Positions 1-8,446 of a DNA stretch of 64,000 nucleotides are shown in pieces. Numbering within the stretch: position 1 is the stretch's first letter; each line of letters opens with the position of its first letter. The notes beneath the pieces were generated by a model. The model was not told the origin of the DNA, searched no databases, and worked only from the letters and a program-made list of their open reading frames with translations. This DNA is from Parvularcula sp. IMCC14364 (lineage in GTDB: Bacteria; Pseudomonadota; Alphaproteobacteria; Caulobacterales; Parvularculaceae): contig NZ_CP132334.1 of assembly GCF_030758415.1 (NCBI RefSeq), positions 1,934,001 to 1,998,000 of the forward strand, given 5' to 3'. The position numbers were made by a program, and so were the translations under genes.

Positions 1-1278
1 CCGCAGGGCTCTCAGTCGGCCAGCGCCGGATTGTATATAATGTATTCCGCCCATGTCTCGGCCATGGCCCCGGCGACGAATACGGGCGCGGCAACACCGG
101 TGAGTATGGGCGGTGACGGCGGCGATGGGAGCGAGGAGCCGTTTTTCCCGGAGCTTGAGCAGGAAGAGCCTACCGAGGAAACAAATGACGAAGCACCTGC
201 TGAGACAACCGAAACGGAACCTGCTTCAGGCGAGACCAGCGAAGAGACAGCCTCCGAAGGCGATGCCGGGACCATTCGCGAAGATGCCCAGGATACGCTG
301 GAAGACCGTGCGCTTGAGGAATTCCCGGCTGATTCCAGCGAAGATGCCATGCGCCGCAAGATCGTGAATGATTCTGTTGCTTACATCCGCTCGCTTGCTG
401 AAAAGCGCGGTCGCAATGCCGACTGGGCCGAGCGCGCGGTGCGGGAAGCTGTCAGCGTCACCGCCAATGAGGCGCTGGAACTCAATGTCATTGACCTGAT
501 GGCAGAGGACCTGGACGACCTCCTGACACAGATTGATGGTCGCGTGGTCGAGACAGCTGCCGGAGACGTCACGATTGCGACGGAAGGGATGCAACTGACA
601 CGGGTCGAGCCGAAATTGTGGGAAGTGATCCTTTCCATCATCACCGACCCGACCATCGCCGCTATTCTTCTATCCATCGGCACGCTCGGCATTACCGCAG
701 AAATCTGGAACCCCGGCTCAATTTTCCCCGGCACGGTCGGCCTAATCTGCCTGTTGCTGGCATTTTATTCTTTCCAGATATTACCCTTTGAAGGCCTTTG
801 GCTCGCCGTGATGGGGGTCGGCGTGCTTCTAATCATGCTCGAAGCTTACACCCCCACTTTTGGCGTTTCCGGTCTTTTCGGTCTGGCATTATTTGGCGTC
901 GGAATGTGGTTCCTGTTCCCTGAAGATGTGGGAAGAGTATCGCCAATAGCCATCATTTCTATTTTGGCCGTAATAGGGATGTTCCTCATGCTCATGCTCA
1001 TCGCCTTGACGCGAACGCGCGGGCACGGCCCGCTGATCGGGGCCGAGGCCATTCGAAAGCGTGAGGGCAAAGTAGAGGATTGGGACGAAGAAAAAGGGGA
1101 AGGTATTGTCATTGTCGACGGCGAGCGCTGGCGCGCGCGTTCAAAGACCCCTTTCAAGCCGGGCGATATCATTAAAGTTGTTGAGGTAAACGGGCTGGTA
1201 TTAGATGTAAAGTCAGCCCAGGGCGACCCAGGTCTATCCCGGTTTATGCCAGGCCGTGGCAAACCACAGGGCGCGTGA
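1..1278 (+). CDS. NfeD-family membrane-bound serine protease (5' end outside window)
   Basis: The frame is open to the left edge, so the gene begins before the window; the first in-frame TTG (31) is internal. The visible protein starts inside the ClpP-like protease domain: the segment ASAGLYIMYSAHVSAMAP matches the region around the catalytic serine of NfeD1b proteases. A strongly acidic, low-complexity insert of roughly 75 residues follows, then the rest of the protease domain, four or five membrane segments (about residues 200-325) and a C-terminal OB-like NfeD domain. Family members cut and remodel stomatin/slipin proteins in the cytoplasmic membrane. The next gene, 36 bases downstream, is exactly such a partner. 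The insert is longer than I expect for the family. Confidence 0.9.
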   Translation, partial: PQGSQSASAGLYIMYSAHVSAMAPATNTGAATPVSMGGDGGDGSEEPFFPELEQEEPTEETNDEAPAETTETEPASGETSEETASEGDAGTIREDAQDTLEDRALEEFPADSSEDAMRRKIVNDSVAYIRSLAEKRGRNADWAERAVREAVSVTANEALELNVIDLMAEDLDDLLTQIDGRVVETAAGDVTIATEGMQLTRVEPKLWEVILSIITDPTIAAILLSIGTLGITAEIWNPGSIFPGTVGLICLLLAFYSFQILPFEGLWLAVMGVGVLLIMLEAYTPTFGVSGLFGLALFGVGMWFLFPEDVGRVSPIAIISILAVIGMFLMLMLIALTRTRGHGPLIGAEAIRKREGKVEDWDEEKGEGIVIVDGERWRARSKTPFKPGDIIKVVEVNGLVLDVKSAQGDPGLSRFMPGRGKPQGA

Positions 1279-1314
1279 TAAGCACGTTGTAAAACAGGAA
1301 AACGGAGAAATATT

Positions 1315-2064
1315 ATGCCTATACAAGGATACGGTTTTCTAATTCTGCTTGTGATTGTCGTCATTTGGTCGGCAGTCAAAATTCTCAAAGAATATGAGCG
1401 TGCAGTTATATTCTTTCTTGGACGTGTACATCAAAAAGCCGGTGGCCCGGGTATCGTGTTTCTGATCCCATTTCTCCAAACCATGCGCAAGGTGGACATG
1501 CGTACCCTCGTGCATGACGTGCCAAGCCAGGACGTAATTTCTCGCGATAACGTCTCGGTCAAGGTCAATGCCGTGATCTATTACCGTGTCGTCGACGCCG
1601 TTCGGGCAGTGATTCAGGTTGAAAACTACATCGCAGCCACCTCTCAACTCGCCCAGACGACCCTGCGCTCTGTGCTCGGTAAACATGAGCTCGACGAAAT
1701 GCTGCAGGAGCGCGACAAGCTCAACAAAGACATTCAGGAAATTCTCGATGCCCAGACCGAAGCCTGGGGCATCAAGGTCGCCAATGTGGAGATTAAGCAT
1801 GTGGATGTGGATCAGTCCATGATCCGGGCCATCGCCAAACAGGCGGAAGCCGAGCGGGAACGTCGCTCCAAGGTTATTCTGGCAGAAGGCGAATTCCAGG
1901 CGGCCGCGAAATTGTCAGAGGCGGCGGAAGTTCTCAGCAGACAGGATGGGGCCATGCAGTTGCGCTATCTGAACACCCTGCAGGAAATCGCCAACGAGAA
2001 GTCCAACACGATCGTCTTCCCGTTTGGCACCGAGGATGTAAAAAAACTGATCAAAGCCGACTGA
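1315..2064 (+). CDS. Slipin / stomatin-like SPFH membrane protein
   Basis: 249 residues. One N-terminal membrane segment (about residues 4-22) is followed by a Band 7/SPFH domain (about 25-185) with the stomatin-type stretch [17 protein letters not shown] (here [19 protein letters not shown]) and an Ala/Glu-rich helical C-terminus ([20 protein letters not shown]). Stomatins oligomerise in the inner membrane and organise membrane microdomains. NfeD genes lie upstream of slipin genes in many bacteria, and the pair here has one direction and short spacing, so it is probably an operon. A GGAG ribosome-binding site lies just before the ATG. The start is well supported because the membrane segment begins directly after it. 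Confidence 0.93.
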   Translation: MPIQGYGFLILLVIVVIWSAVKILKEYERAVIFFLGRVHQKAGGPGIVFLIPFLQTMRKVDMRTLVHDVPSQDVISRDNVSVKVNAVIYYRVVDAVRAVIQVENYIAATSQLAQTTLRSVLGKHELDEMLQERDKLNKDIQEILDAQTEAWGIKVANVEIKHVDVDQSMIRAIAKQAEAERERRSKVILAEGEFQAAAKLSEAAEVLSRQDGAMQLRYLNTLQEIANEKSNTIVFPFGTEDVKKLIKAD

Positions 2065-2095
2065 TTTGTTCGCACCCGCAGCATTTTTTGCTCTT

Positions 2096-2127
2096 CGCGC
2101 CTGCCAGTGACCTCATTGGCAGGCGCG
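2096..2127. repeat. Perfect 11-bp inverted repeat downstream of the slipin gene
   Basis: CGCGCCTGCCA (2096-2106) and its exact reverse complement (2117-2127) are separated by 10 bases. It could fold as a strong hairpin ending the NfeD-slipin transcript, but no T-run follows on either strand, so calling it an intrinsic terminator is uncertain. Confidence 0.5.
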
Positions 2128-2237
2128 AATCGTTCGAGGCAAGTCTTGTTCAGCGCAAAGCTGCGGCAAACCTGCAACAAAATCGTCACACTTGCCGAAA
2201 TTCGGTTTGAAACACCCCCGACTCCGCCTTCAAGGCA

Positions 2238-2266
2238 TTGATCGTAAGGGCGTTAACTCTTTATTC
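2238..2266 (+). promoter_or_regulatory. Possible promoter for the TonB-dependent receptor
   Basis: TTGATC at 2238-2243 and TTATTC at 2261-2266 are separated by 17 bases, 78 bases before the receptor ATG. The -10 match is poor, so this is a weak call. Confidence 0.3.
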
Positions 2267-2343
2267 TTTTTAACAGCCCGAAAAGGCGCAAGATAATCCC
2301 AGCCAATCAAGGCTGTTCACCATAGATCCATAGGGAGGATTGC

Positions 2344-5022
2344 ATGAAGAAAATCAACTGGCTGAAAAGCTCGTCCATGGCTGCTGTCGCTGTTGCGCTG
2401 GCTGTTCCGGCTACAGGATTTACCGCTGCCAATGCGCAGGAAGATGAAATCGTCGTTACCGGTTCATTCCTCAAGCGCCAGTCACAGGCTGACCTGCCTT
2501 CCCCGATCCAGACAGTTGGTTCAGAACAGATTGACGCTGTGGGCGCGAAAAACATCGCAGACCTCACACAGACCCTGACCATTAACACAGGCGCGCAAAA
2601 CAACCCGGATGCCTTCACGCAGAACTCCACGACTGGTACCTCCAGTATCAACCTGCGCGGCCTTGGCCTTTCTTCAACGCTTGTTCTGCTGAACGGCAAG
2701 CGCCAGGTTCTGACTGCGACAACAACAAATGACGGTCTGCAGTTTGTTGACACCAGCTCCCTGGTGCCGCTGATCGCTGTTGATCGCCTTGACATCCTGA
2801 AAGATGGCGCGTCCGCAACATACGGCTCTGACGCTGTTGCTGGTGTGGCCAACTTCATCACCTATAACAGCTATGAAGGTGTGCGCCTGAACGGCCAGTA
2901 TCAGACAATCGCCGGCACAGGCGACTCTGACGAGTATCTGATGCAGGGCCTGTTCGGTAAGAATTTCGAACGTGGCAACGTCATGGCGGCCATCAGCTAT
3001 CTTGAACGCACACCGCTGACGACAGCCGACAGACGCCTCAGCCGTCCGCAGGATGATACATCAGCGCTTGGCAATCCCGGTGCGTACTTCATTCTGGATG
3101 GACCGTTTGCCGCCCCGTTTGCCGGCCTGCCAATCATTGACCCGACAGGATGCGAGGAAGTTGGTGGTGACCGACAGGTTCTTTCACCAAACGCCGGCGG
3201 CAGTGGCCTTGATGTTGGTTTCTGTGGCTTCGACTTTGGTGACTTCTTTAATCTCGTGGCAGAAGAAGAGCGCCTTACAGGTTATGTACAGGGCGACTTT
3301 GAACTGACCGATACGATCAGCCTCCGTCTTGAAGGCACATATGCCGACAACGAAGCGGTACGTGGCAACTCACCAACCTTCCCGTTCCTGCAGACAGCAG
3401 TCGTACCAACATCGCATCCGAACAATCCGTTCGGCGCTAATGTTGCCTTCTTCGGTCGCGCAATCGGTAACGGCGGCAACGTATCACCGAATGAAATAAC
3501 CTCAGAAACTACACGCCTTTCTGCAACGCTTGATGGCAGTTATGGTGACTCCGGTTCCTGGGAACTATCCTATACCTATGGCAAGAACGATTATGTAGTT
3601 GCAACTGAAGACACGATCACTAATCGTTTCCAATGTTCGCTAACCGGCTTTACCGTGAATGCGTCTACAGGTGGTGCCTGTGATGCCACAACACTGCAAA
3701 CAGCTGCCGATGGTTCAACTATTCCAGTTGGCCAGATCTTTAACCCGTTTGCGACATCATTCTCGTCATCACCAAACAGCGATGCAGTACTGGATTTCAT
3801 CATCGGCACGCAGGTTCGTACACTTGAGTCCGATCTTCAGGTCTTTGAAGGCATTATCACGCAAGACCTTTGGGAAACTGATAATGGCCCAATCGGAATT
3901 GCTTTGGGCGCGCAATATCGCGAGCAAACTTTGTCAGCAGATTTCGATGATATTTCATTGAACGACAACTTTGGCTTTATCATCGGTGAGCAACCATACG
4001 ATGGTGAGCAGGAAGTCTACGCGCTCTTCGGTGAGATGGGCATTCCACTCTCTCCAATCGCTGACCTCCAACTTGCTATTCGATATGAAGACTATGGTGG
4101 GTCTATCGGCGAAACAATTGATCCAAAAATTGCTCTTCTGCTTCGCCCAACCGATACTTTGTCACTGCGCGGCTCCTATTCGACTTCCTTCCGTGCCCCT
4201 TCCGTCTTCCAGCAAGAAGGTCAGGGCACCAGCCTCAACCAGGTCAATGACCCTGTGACAGGCGGTACTGCTTTCGCGGCGGTGCGGACACAGGGTAATC
4301 CTGATCTGGACCCGGAAGAATCTGAAACATTCAACTTCGGGGCCAGCTGGGAACCAAAACCGGGCTTGACCATTGACGTTGACTATTTCAGCTTCGAGTT
4401 TACGGATGTGATCATCCCTGAAAACTTCCAGGCTATTGTCAACGCTGACCCGAACGGGCCTCAGGTGGTTCGCTCATCTGCCGGCACAATTCTTCAGATC
4501 AACTCAAACTATGTTAACGCCAGTTCTGTTGAAACCAGCGGCGTTGACTTCAAAGTTGAGAAAGAAATCGACACGGATAATGCAGGCACATTCGTACCAT
4601 TCATCGAAGGTACTTATATTCTCGAGTATGATCTGGAAGATCCGCTGGCTGGTTCCGTAGACGGAGCAGGTAGCCGGAACTTCAACAACTTCGGCACATC
4701 AACACCTGAGCTTCGCTTCAATACCGGTGTTGGTTGGCAGAATGGGGCGCACTCCGCTAATGTCTTTGTCCGTCATATCGACAGCTATGATGACGACCAG
4801 AATGGCGGCCGTGAAGTCGACGCACACACAACGCTGGACTGGCAGTATAATCTGCGTGTGTCAGACTATCTAGATACAGAGGCGGGCATGACCTTCACAC
4901 TGGGTATGGTCAACGCGCTCGATGAGGACCCACCACAGGTCTTCACCAATGGTGGCTTTGACTCCAAGGTCCATGATCCACGCGGCCAGCTGACATATAT
5001 CGGCCTGGACCTCGAATTCTAG
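2344..5022 (+). CDS. TonB-dependent outer-membrane receptor
   Basis: 892 residues. A Sec signal peptide (about 1-31, ending ANA-QE) is followed by the DEIVVTGS segment seen at the TonB-box/plug junction of many alphaproteobacterial receptors. A plug domain follows (about 45-170, with LRGLGLSSTLVLLNGKR and the DRLDILKDGASATYGSDAVAGV motif), then a long beta-barrel ending in phenylalanine, as outer-membrane barrels do. These receptors import a ligand using TonB-ExbBD energy. The ligand cannot be told from sequence, and no transporter, enzyme or sigma/anti-sigma gene lies next to it. A GGGAGG ribosome-binding site precedes the ATG, and a strong terminator follows the stop. Confidence 0.95.
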   Translation: MKKINWLKSSSMAAVAVALAVPATGFTAANAQEDEIVVTGSFLKRQSQADLPSPIQTVGSEQIDAVGAKNIADLTQTLTINTGAQNNPDAFTQNSTTGTSSINLRGLGLSSTLVLLNGKRQVLTATTTNDGLQFVDTSSLVPLIAVDRLDILKDGASATYGSDAVAGVANFITYNSYEGVRLNGQYQTIAGTGDSDEYLMQGLFGKNFERGNVMAAISYLERTPLTTADRRLSRPQDDTSALGNPGAYFILDGPFAAPFAGLPIIDPTGCEEVGGDRQVLSPNAGGSGLDVGFCGFDFGDFFNLVAEEERLTGYVQGDFELTDTISLRLEGTYADNEAVRGNSPTFPFLQTAVVPTSHPNNPFGANVAFFGRAIGNGGNVSPNEITSETTRLSATLDGSYGDSGSWELSYTYGKNDYVVATEDTITNRFQCSLTGFTVNASTGGACDATTLQTAADGSTIPVGQIFNPFATSFSSSPNSDAVLDFIIGTQVRTLESDLQVFEGIITQDLWETDNGPIGIALGAQYREQTLSADFDDISLNDNFGFIIGEQPYDGEQEVYALFGEMGIPLSPIADLQLAIRYEDYGGSIGETIDPKIALLLRPTDTLSLRGSYSTSFRAPSVFQQEGQGTSLNQVNDPVTGGTAFAAVRTQGNPDLDPEESETFNFGASWEPKPGLTIDVDYFSFEFTDVIIPENFQAIVNADPNGPQVVRSSAGTILQINSNYVNASSVETSGVDFKVEKEIDTDNAGTFVPFIEGTYILEYDLEDPLAGSVDGAGSRNFNNFGTSTPELRFNTGVGWQNGAHSANVFVRHIDSYDDDQNGGREVDAHTTLDWQYNLRVSDYLDTEAGMTFTLGMVNALDEDPPQVFTNGGFDSKVHDPRGQLTYIGLDLEF

Positions 5023-5049
5023 GGTCTTGCCAAATACGCAAAACTGAAA

Positions 5050-5075
5050 ATGCCCCCTCTTGAGGGGGCATTTTT
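5050..5075 (+). terminator. Rho-independent terminator of the TonB receptor gene
   Basis: TGCCCCCTC (5051-5059) pairs with GAGGGGGCA (5062-5070) and is followed by TTTTT. The flanking A-run also gives some bidirectional character. It rules out 5050 as the start of the next gene. Confidence 0.92.
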
Positions 5076-5166
5076 ATTGGGCAGACCCGATAACGGGTCA
5101 GACACTTGCATTGACCTTGACAGAATGAACGACGCGGGCCGGAATCAGGGCAGATACAAGGTCATC

Positions 5167-6561
5167 ATGCTGGATCAGGATAACAGACAGGCAGACCGTC
5201 TCGGCAAATGGCTGAAAGAACGGTTTCACGTGGGCGGGCTCATCGCCACGCAGGATGCACCTGTGTGGCAGAACGATGAACCGGACGCAGTGCTTGCCCC
5301 GCAACTGGCCGCGCTTGACGGGGCATTAAGCCAGAATGACCTCAGCTTCTCGCCCGCCTTGCGCTATGCTCTCGCGCCTGCGCCGGATGCCCTCAGGCGA
5401 TTACGCCAGCATGAAGGCGCCGCCCCTGGCGCACTGGCGGTGCTCTGCCCGGAAAATGAAGCTCACCTGACAACCCTTGCGGCAAAAGCGCTGGAGCATG
5501 GCTTTCGCCTGGCAACCCGAGAAACTGATCGGACCGACCTGGCGATACTGCCAGTTGATCTGTCACAGATGCGCCGCGTACACGTACTGTCCGCCAGAGA
5601 AGGTCGGGTCAGTTTTCAGGCTGGCGCCAGTTGGACAGACCTATCGGCTGCCGCCACAGCCTGCCGCCTTGCCGTGCCGGACGTGTTGCGCGACCAGTAT
5701 CCAACACCCGAGACTGCCATTCTGTCCGGTTTTCTGCCCTGTGAGCGGCAGGAAACCGCGGCCGGTATCGTGACCGCCTATGAAACCACACTCCCGCCAG
5801 CCGGGACCAGATGGCTTGAGCGACTTTGGCTTTTTACTGACGGCCTTGCCGCCAGCCAGTCATTCGAGCGTTTCTGTCGCACCCGCTCACCGGTTTTTGC
5901 CCAGCTCATCAGTGCGCCCATGCTGGAGCTGTGCGCCCTGACCGGTCACTATGCCCTGCCCGTCAGACTGGACCGGACAAAGCCTGTCCATGGGCTGCGT
6001 CTGGTTTTTCAGGGGCCCACACTGGACGTTTCCTGCGCGGCCTTTGCCGCCAGCTGGCCGCTGGAAAGTGCCTGGGGCAAGCAGTGGAACCGGCCATTGC
6101 CACCGCTCAGCAATGTCACCGACAGGCTCTTTGAAGCCGGCGCGACGGTGGTCACCAAACGCGCGTCTGCCAACTGGGATACCCTGACACAGGCGCGGCG
6201 GCGACATGCCGGCGACCTTGAAGAAGCAGCCAGCAACTGGCCAAGCACCATGAAAATTACGCCCCTGACCGCAGATATCGTGAAATATGTGGACAGGGCG
6301 CTCTCACTGATAACCAGCGTGTTTGCCCCGCGAGACTATCTTGCCCCGCTGGACCAGTGGCAGGCTATTCATGACGCGGGCCAGATGGGTGGCCGTTCCG
6401 ACGCGGTCAGCATAGCGGAACCGCCCGAACCCGCTGCAGATTTCTCGGAAGAAAGCCCGGAATGGCAGGCCATTCGCAACGCACTTCTCGATGAAAATGG
6501 CAGCTTGCGCCCCCTGCAGACTGATGGTGACTTTAAGACTGTTGACCGCCGCCATGGCTGA
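5167..6561 (+). CDS. Degenerate FAD-linked oxidase-like protein
   Basis: 464 residues from this start. Residues around 95-180 resemble the FAD-binding type 4 (PCMH) fold of glycolate/alkylglycerone-phosphate oxidases: an AVLCPENEAHLTTLAAKALEHG stretch, then DLSQMRRVHVLSAREGRVSFQAG and SWTDLSAAA. The glycine-rich loop normally between them (GGGTG or similar) is replaced by RETDRTDLAIL, so normal FAD binding is doubtful. The remainder is not recognisable. The reading frame overlaps the upstream terminator if begun at 5050; ATG 5125 and ATG 5167 are possible, and 5167 has a weak AAGG site. Its 3' end overlaps tusA, implying joint expression. Function unknown. Confidence 0.6.
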   Translation: MLDQDNRQADRLGKWLKERFHVGGLIATQDAPVWQNDEPDAVLAPQLAALDGALSQNDLSFSPALRYALAPAPDALRRLRQHEGAAPGALAVLCPENEAHLTTLAAKALEHGFRLATRETDRTDLAILPVDLSQMRRVHVLSAREGRVSFQAGASWTDLSAAATACRLAVPDVLRDQYPTPETAILSGFLPCERQETAAGIVTAYETTLPPAGTRWLERLWLFTDGLAASQSFERFCRTRSPVFAQLISAPMLELCALTGHYALPVRLDRTKPVHGLRLVFQGPTLDVSCAAFAASWPLESAWGKQWNRPLPPLSNVTDRLFEAGATVVTKRASANWDTLTQARRRHAGDLEEAASNWPSTMKITPLTADIVKYVDRALSLITSVFAPRDYLAPLDQWQAIHDAGQMGGRSDAVSIAEPPEPAADFSEESPEWQAIRNALLDENGSLRPLQTDGDFKTVDRRHG

Positions 6562-6802
6562 TACCCCCGTTCTGGATACAACCGGGTTGCGCTGCCCCCT
6601 GCCCGTTATCAAAACCGAGGCCGCCATGCGGCGTCTTTCCTCCGGTCAGCAACTTGAAGTGATCGCTGACGACCCTCTGGCAGCCATAGATATACCGCAT
6701 TTCTGCCGCGAGGCTGGTCATGACGTGCAAGAGCTGAAAAACGAGAACGGCAAATGCGTCTTTCTGGTCACAGCAGGCGGGAAAATCGGGTCAAGCCTTT
6801 GA
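6554..6802 (+). CDS. tusA: TusA/SirA-family sulfur carrier protein
   Basis: 82 residues. Contains the family signature near the N-terminus, LDTTGLRCPLPVIKT, with the persulfide-carrying cysteine at about residue 14 in the CPxP motif. The fold is a small two-layer alpha/beta sandwich. TusA proteins pass sulfur from cysteine desulfurase to tRNA thiolation or other sulfur pathways. The ATG lies inside the end of the preceding oxidase-like gene (8-base overlap), so the two are translationally coupled. No tusBCD or tusE is nearby, so the partner is unknown. Confidence 0.88.
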   Translation: MADTPVLDTTGLRCPLPVIKTEAAMRRLSSGQQLEVIADDPLAAIDIPHFCREAGHDVQELKNENGKCVFLVTAGGKIGSSL

Positions 6803-6838
6803 AAAAGCCGTTTATTTTCAAAAAGACAGCCTCCCGAC

Positions 6839-6928
6839 GTTAACTTTTCCCGCTGGGGGAGTGCATTTTCTCTCGGAAAAGTGTTAACTATGGCGTTGGA
6901 GAGACTCGCATGTATAGTGTTAACTATG
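6839..6928. repeat. Three GTTAAC sites, two in a repeated 12-mer, upstream of the Sel1-protein gene
   Basis: GTTAAC occurs at 6839, 6883 and 6919. The latter two lie within the identical 12-mer GTGTTAACTATG, starting 36 bases apart (6881 and 6917). They sit 70-160 bases before the ATG at 7001, a reasonable place for binding sites of a regulator. TTAAC is the half-site of the CtrA box, but I see no canonical TTAA-N7-TTAA here. Confidence 0.4.
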
Positions 6929-7000
6929 ATGAGCGAGTCAGATGCGCGCAAGACCGCCGTATCGTTCTGTAGCTCGAATATGGTGAGGGGTATTTCGGTT

Positions 7001-8446
7001 ATGACACTCAAACGCACGACAAATCGCAAGGTTCTCTGGCGGCATGGTGCCGTTGCAGCGTTTGCAGCCACGCTCGGCATGATGATGACCGCCCCGGCGC
7101 ATGCTGATTACGAAGACGGCTTGCAGGCATACAAGAACGGTGAATTCACCAAGGCACAGGATCTCTGGGTGAGGTTCGGGTCCGCCGGTGATATCCGGTC
7201 CAAACTGGCACTGGCGAATATCTACTCCGGTTTTACCCCCGGCAAAGCCAACTGCACGGAATTTGGCAGCGCACGCCTGCCGGAAGATGACGAGGAAGAG
7301 CTGAAGACACGTCTTCGCGCCCGCACCAACGATTTGAACGACACAGGCGTCATCGTTGACCCTGATGAGATCAGCATCAAGCCTGACGCCGAGAAGGCGC
7401 TCGCCTGGTACATTCTCACCGGATATCATGATTTCTATTCCTATAGTCAGAACCCGACAACCGAGGAATATGAAGCCAAGATTGTCGCACAGCAATGCAT
7501 TATCAGCCTGCAACGAATCATGCGCGACGACGAAGTGGTCCGGGCGCAGGACACTGTTGAGAAAGTGCTTGCGGGCGGCACCGATTATGACCTGTTCCGC
7601 CTTGCGATGATGTATCGCGCCGGGGCGGGCCTGCCCAAGGATAATATCCGCGCCCTGCAATATCTCATTGTCGCGGACAACAACGCCCGTTTTGGCAGTT
7701 CCGTCGGTAACTCTGAGCGCCGGATGCTGGAAGCAACCATGCCGGAGCTTGATCAGAAACTGGCCAGTGACCTTGCGGCCAACTGGCAGCCACCATTGCC
7801 AACAGCTTTTGAAGGCAAGACACCGCGCGAGTTGGAGCTTGCCCGTCTCGAAGAGGAAATCAGGGCCCGCGAACTGCGCCTTGAGCTTGCGTCTCTTGAG
7901 GGTGAATTCGACGAAAATGAAGACCTGCTGCAAAGCGCTCTCGCTGCGCTTGGCTTTTATGGCGGCAAGATTGACGGCAGTGTCGGCCCGGAAACACGCA
8001 ACGCCATGCGGGCTTTCCAGTATGCTGTTGCCCGTGAGGACATGAACATCACGCCGGAAGAAGCACGGGACAAAGTCACCGGCTATCTCTCCAACGAACA
8101 GAAGGTTGAGCTGATTGAGCGGGCCGCCCGACGGGAGCATCCGCAGTCCATGTATGTCTACGGCATCATGCATGCACGGGGCATCGGTATTCCGATTGAC
8201 GGGGCGGAAGCTGTGCGCTGGTGGGAGAAATCTGCTGGCAATGGCTATGCACTATCGCATTTTGCCCTTGGGCGTGCCTATCAGGAGGGCATTGCAGGCA
8301 AGAACCCTGTTGCCCAGAACCTGACACAATCCACTTTCTATTACGGTCAGGCAGCTGCTCTGGGATATGCCCCGGCAGCAACGGAACTGCGGCAACTGCG
8401 TTATGATTTCAACGCAGCAGACAACACGACGGGGAGCCAGAGATGA
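7001..8446 (+). CDS. Exported Sel1-repeat protein with peptidoglycan-binding domain
   Basis: 481 residues. A signal peptide runs from MTLKRTTNRK to APAHA-DYEDG. TPR/Sel1-like repeats follow (about 35-265). A peptidoglycan-binding type 1 domain lies near residues 303-360 (LQSALAALGFYGGKIDGSVG, PETRNAMRAFQ). Two more Sel1 repeats end the protein (MYVYGIMHARGIGIPIDGAE, ALSHFALGRAYQEG). The expected location is the periplasm, bound to the wall and acting as an interaction scaffold. The start at 7001 is chosen because the signal peptide begins there and GGTGAGGGG lies upstream. The stop overlaps the next gene by ATGA. Confidence 0.85.
   Translation: MTLKRTTNRKVLWRHGAVAAFAATLGMMMTAPAHADYEDGLQAYKNGEFTKAQDLWVRFGSAGDIRSKLALANIYSGFTPGKANCTEFGSARLPEDDEEELKTRLRARTNDLNDTGVIVDPDEISIKPDAEKALAWYILTGYHDFYSYSQNPTTEEYEAKIVAQQCIISLQRIMRDDEVVRAQDTVEKVLAGGTDYDLFRLAMMYRAGAGLPKDNIRALQYLIVADNNARFGSSVGNSERRMLEATMPELDQKLASDLAANWQPPLPTAFEGKTPRELELARLEEEIRARELRLELASLEGEFDENEDLLQSALAALGFYGGKIDGSVGPETRNAMRAFQYAVAREDMNITPEEARDKVTGYLSNEQKVELIERAARREHPQSMYVYGIMHARGIGIPIDGAEAVRWWEKSAGNGYALSHFALGRAYQEGIAGKNPVAQNLTQSTFYYGQAAALGYAPAATELRQLRYDFNAADNTTGSQR

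Noticed and set aside
2240..2280. Possible CtrA box (two TTAAC half-sites)
   Set aside because: The half-sites are too far apart for the TTAA-N7-TTAA arrangement.
5050..5166. N-terminal extension of the FAD-oxidase-like gene
   Set aside because: The first codons lie inside the strong terminator of the TonB receptor gene, so translation from 5050 is unlikely.
6938..8173. 411-codon minus-strand ORF
   Set aside because: Antisense to the Sel1-repeat gene, which has a signal peptide and recognisable domains.
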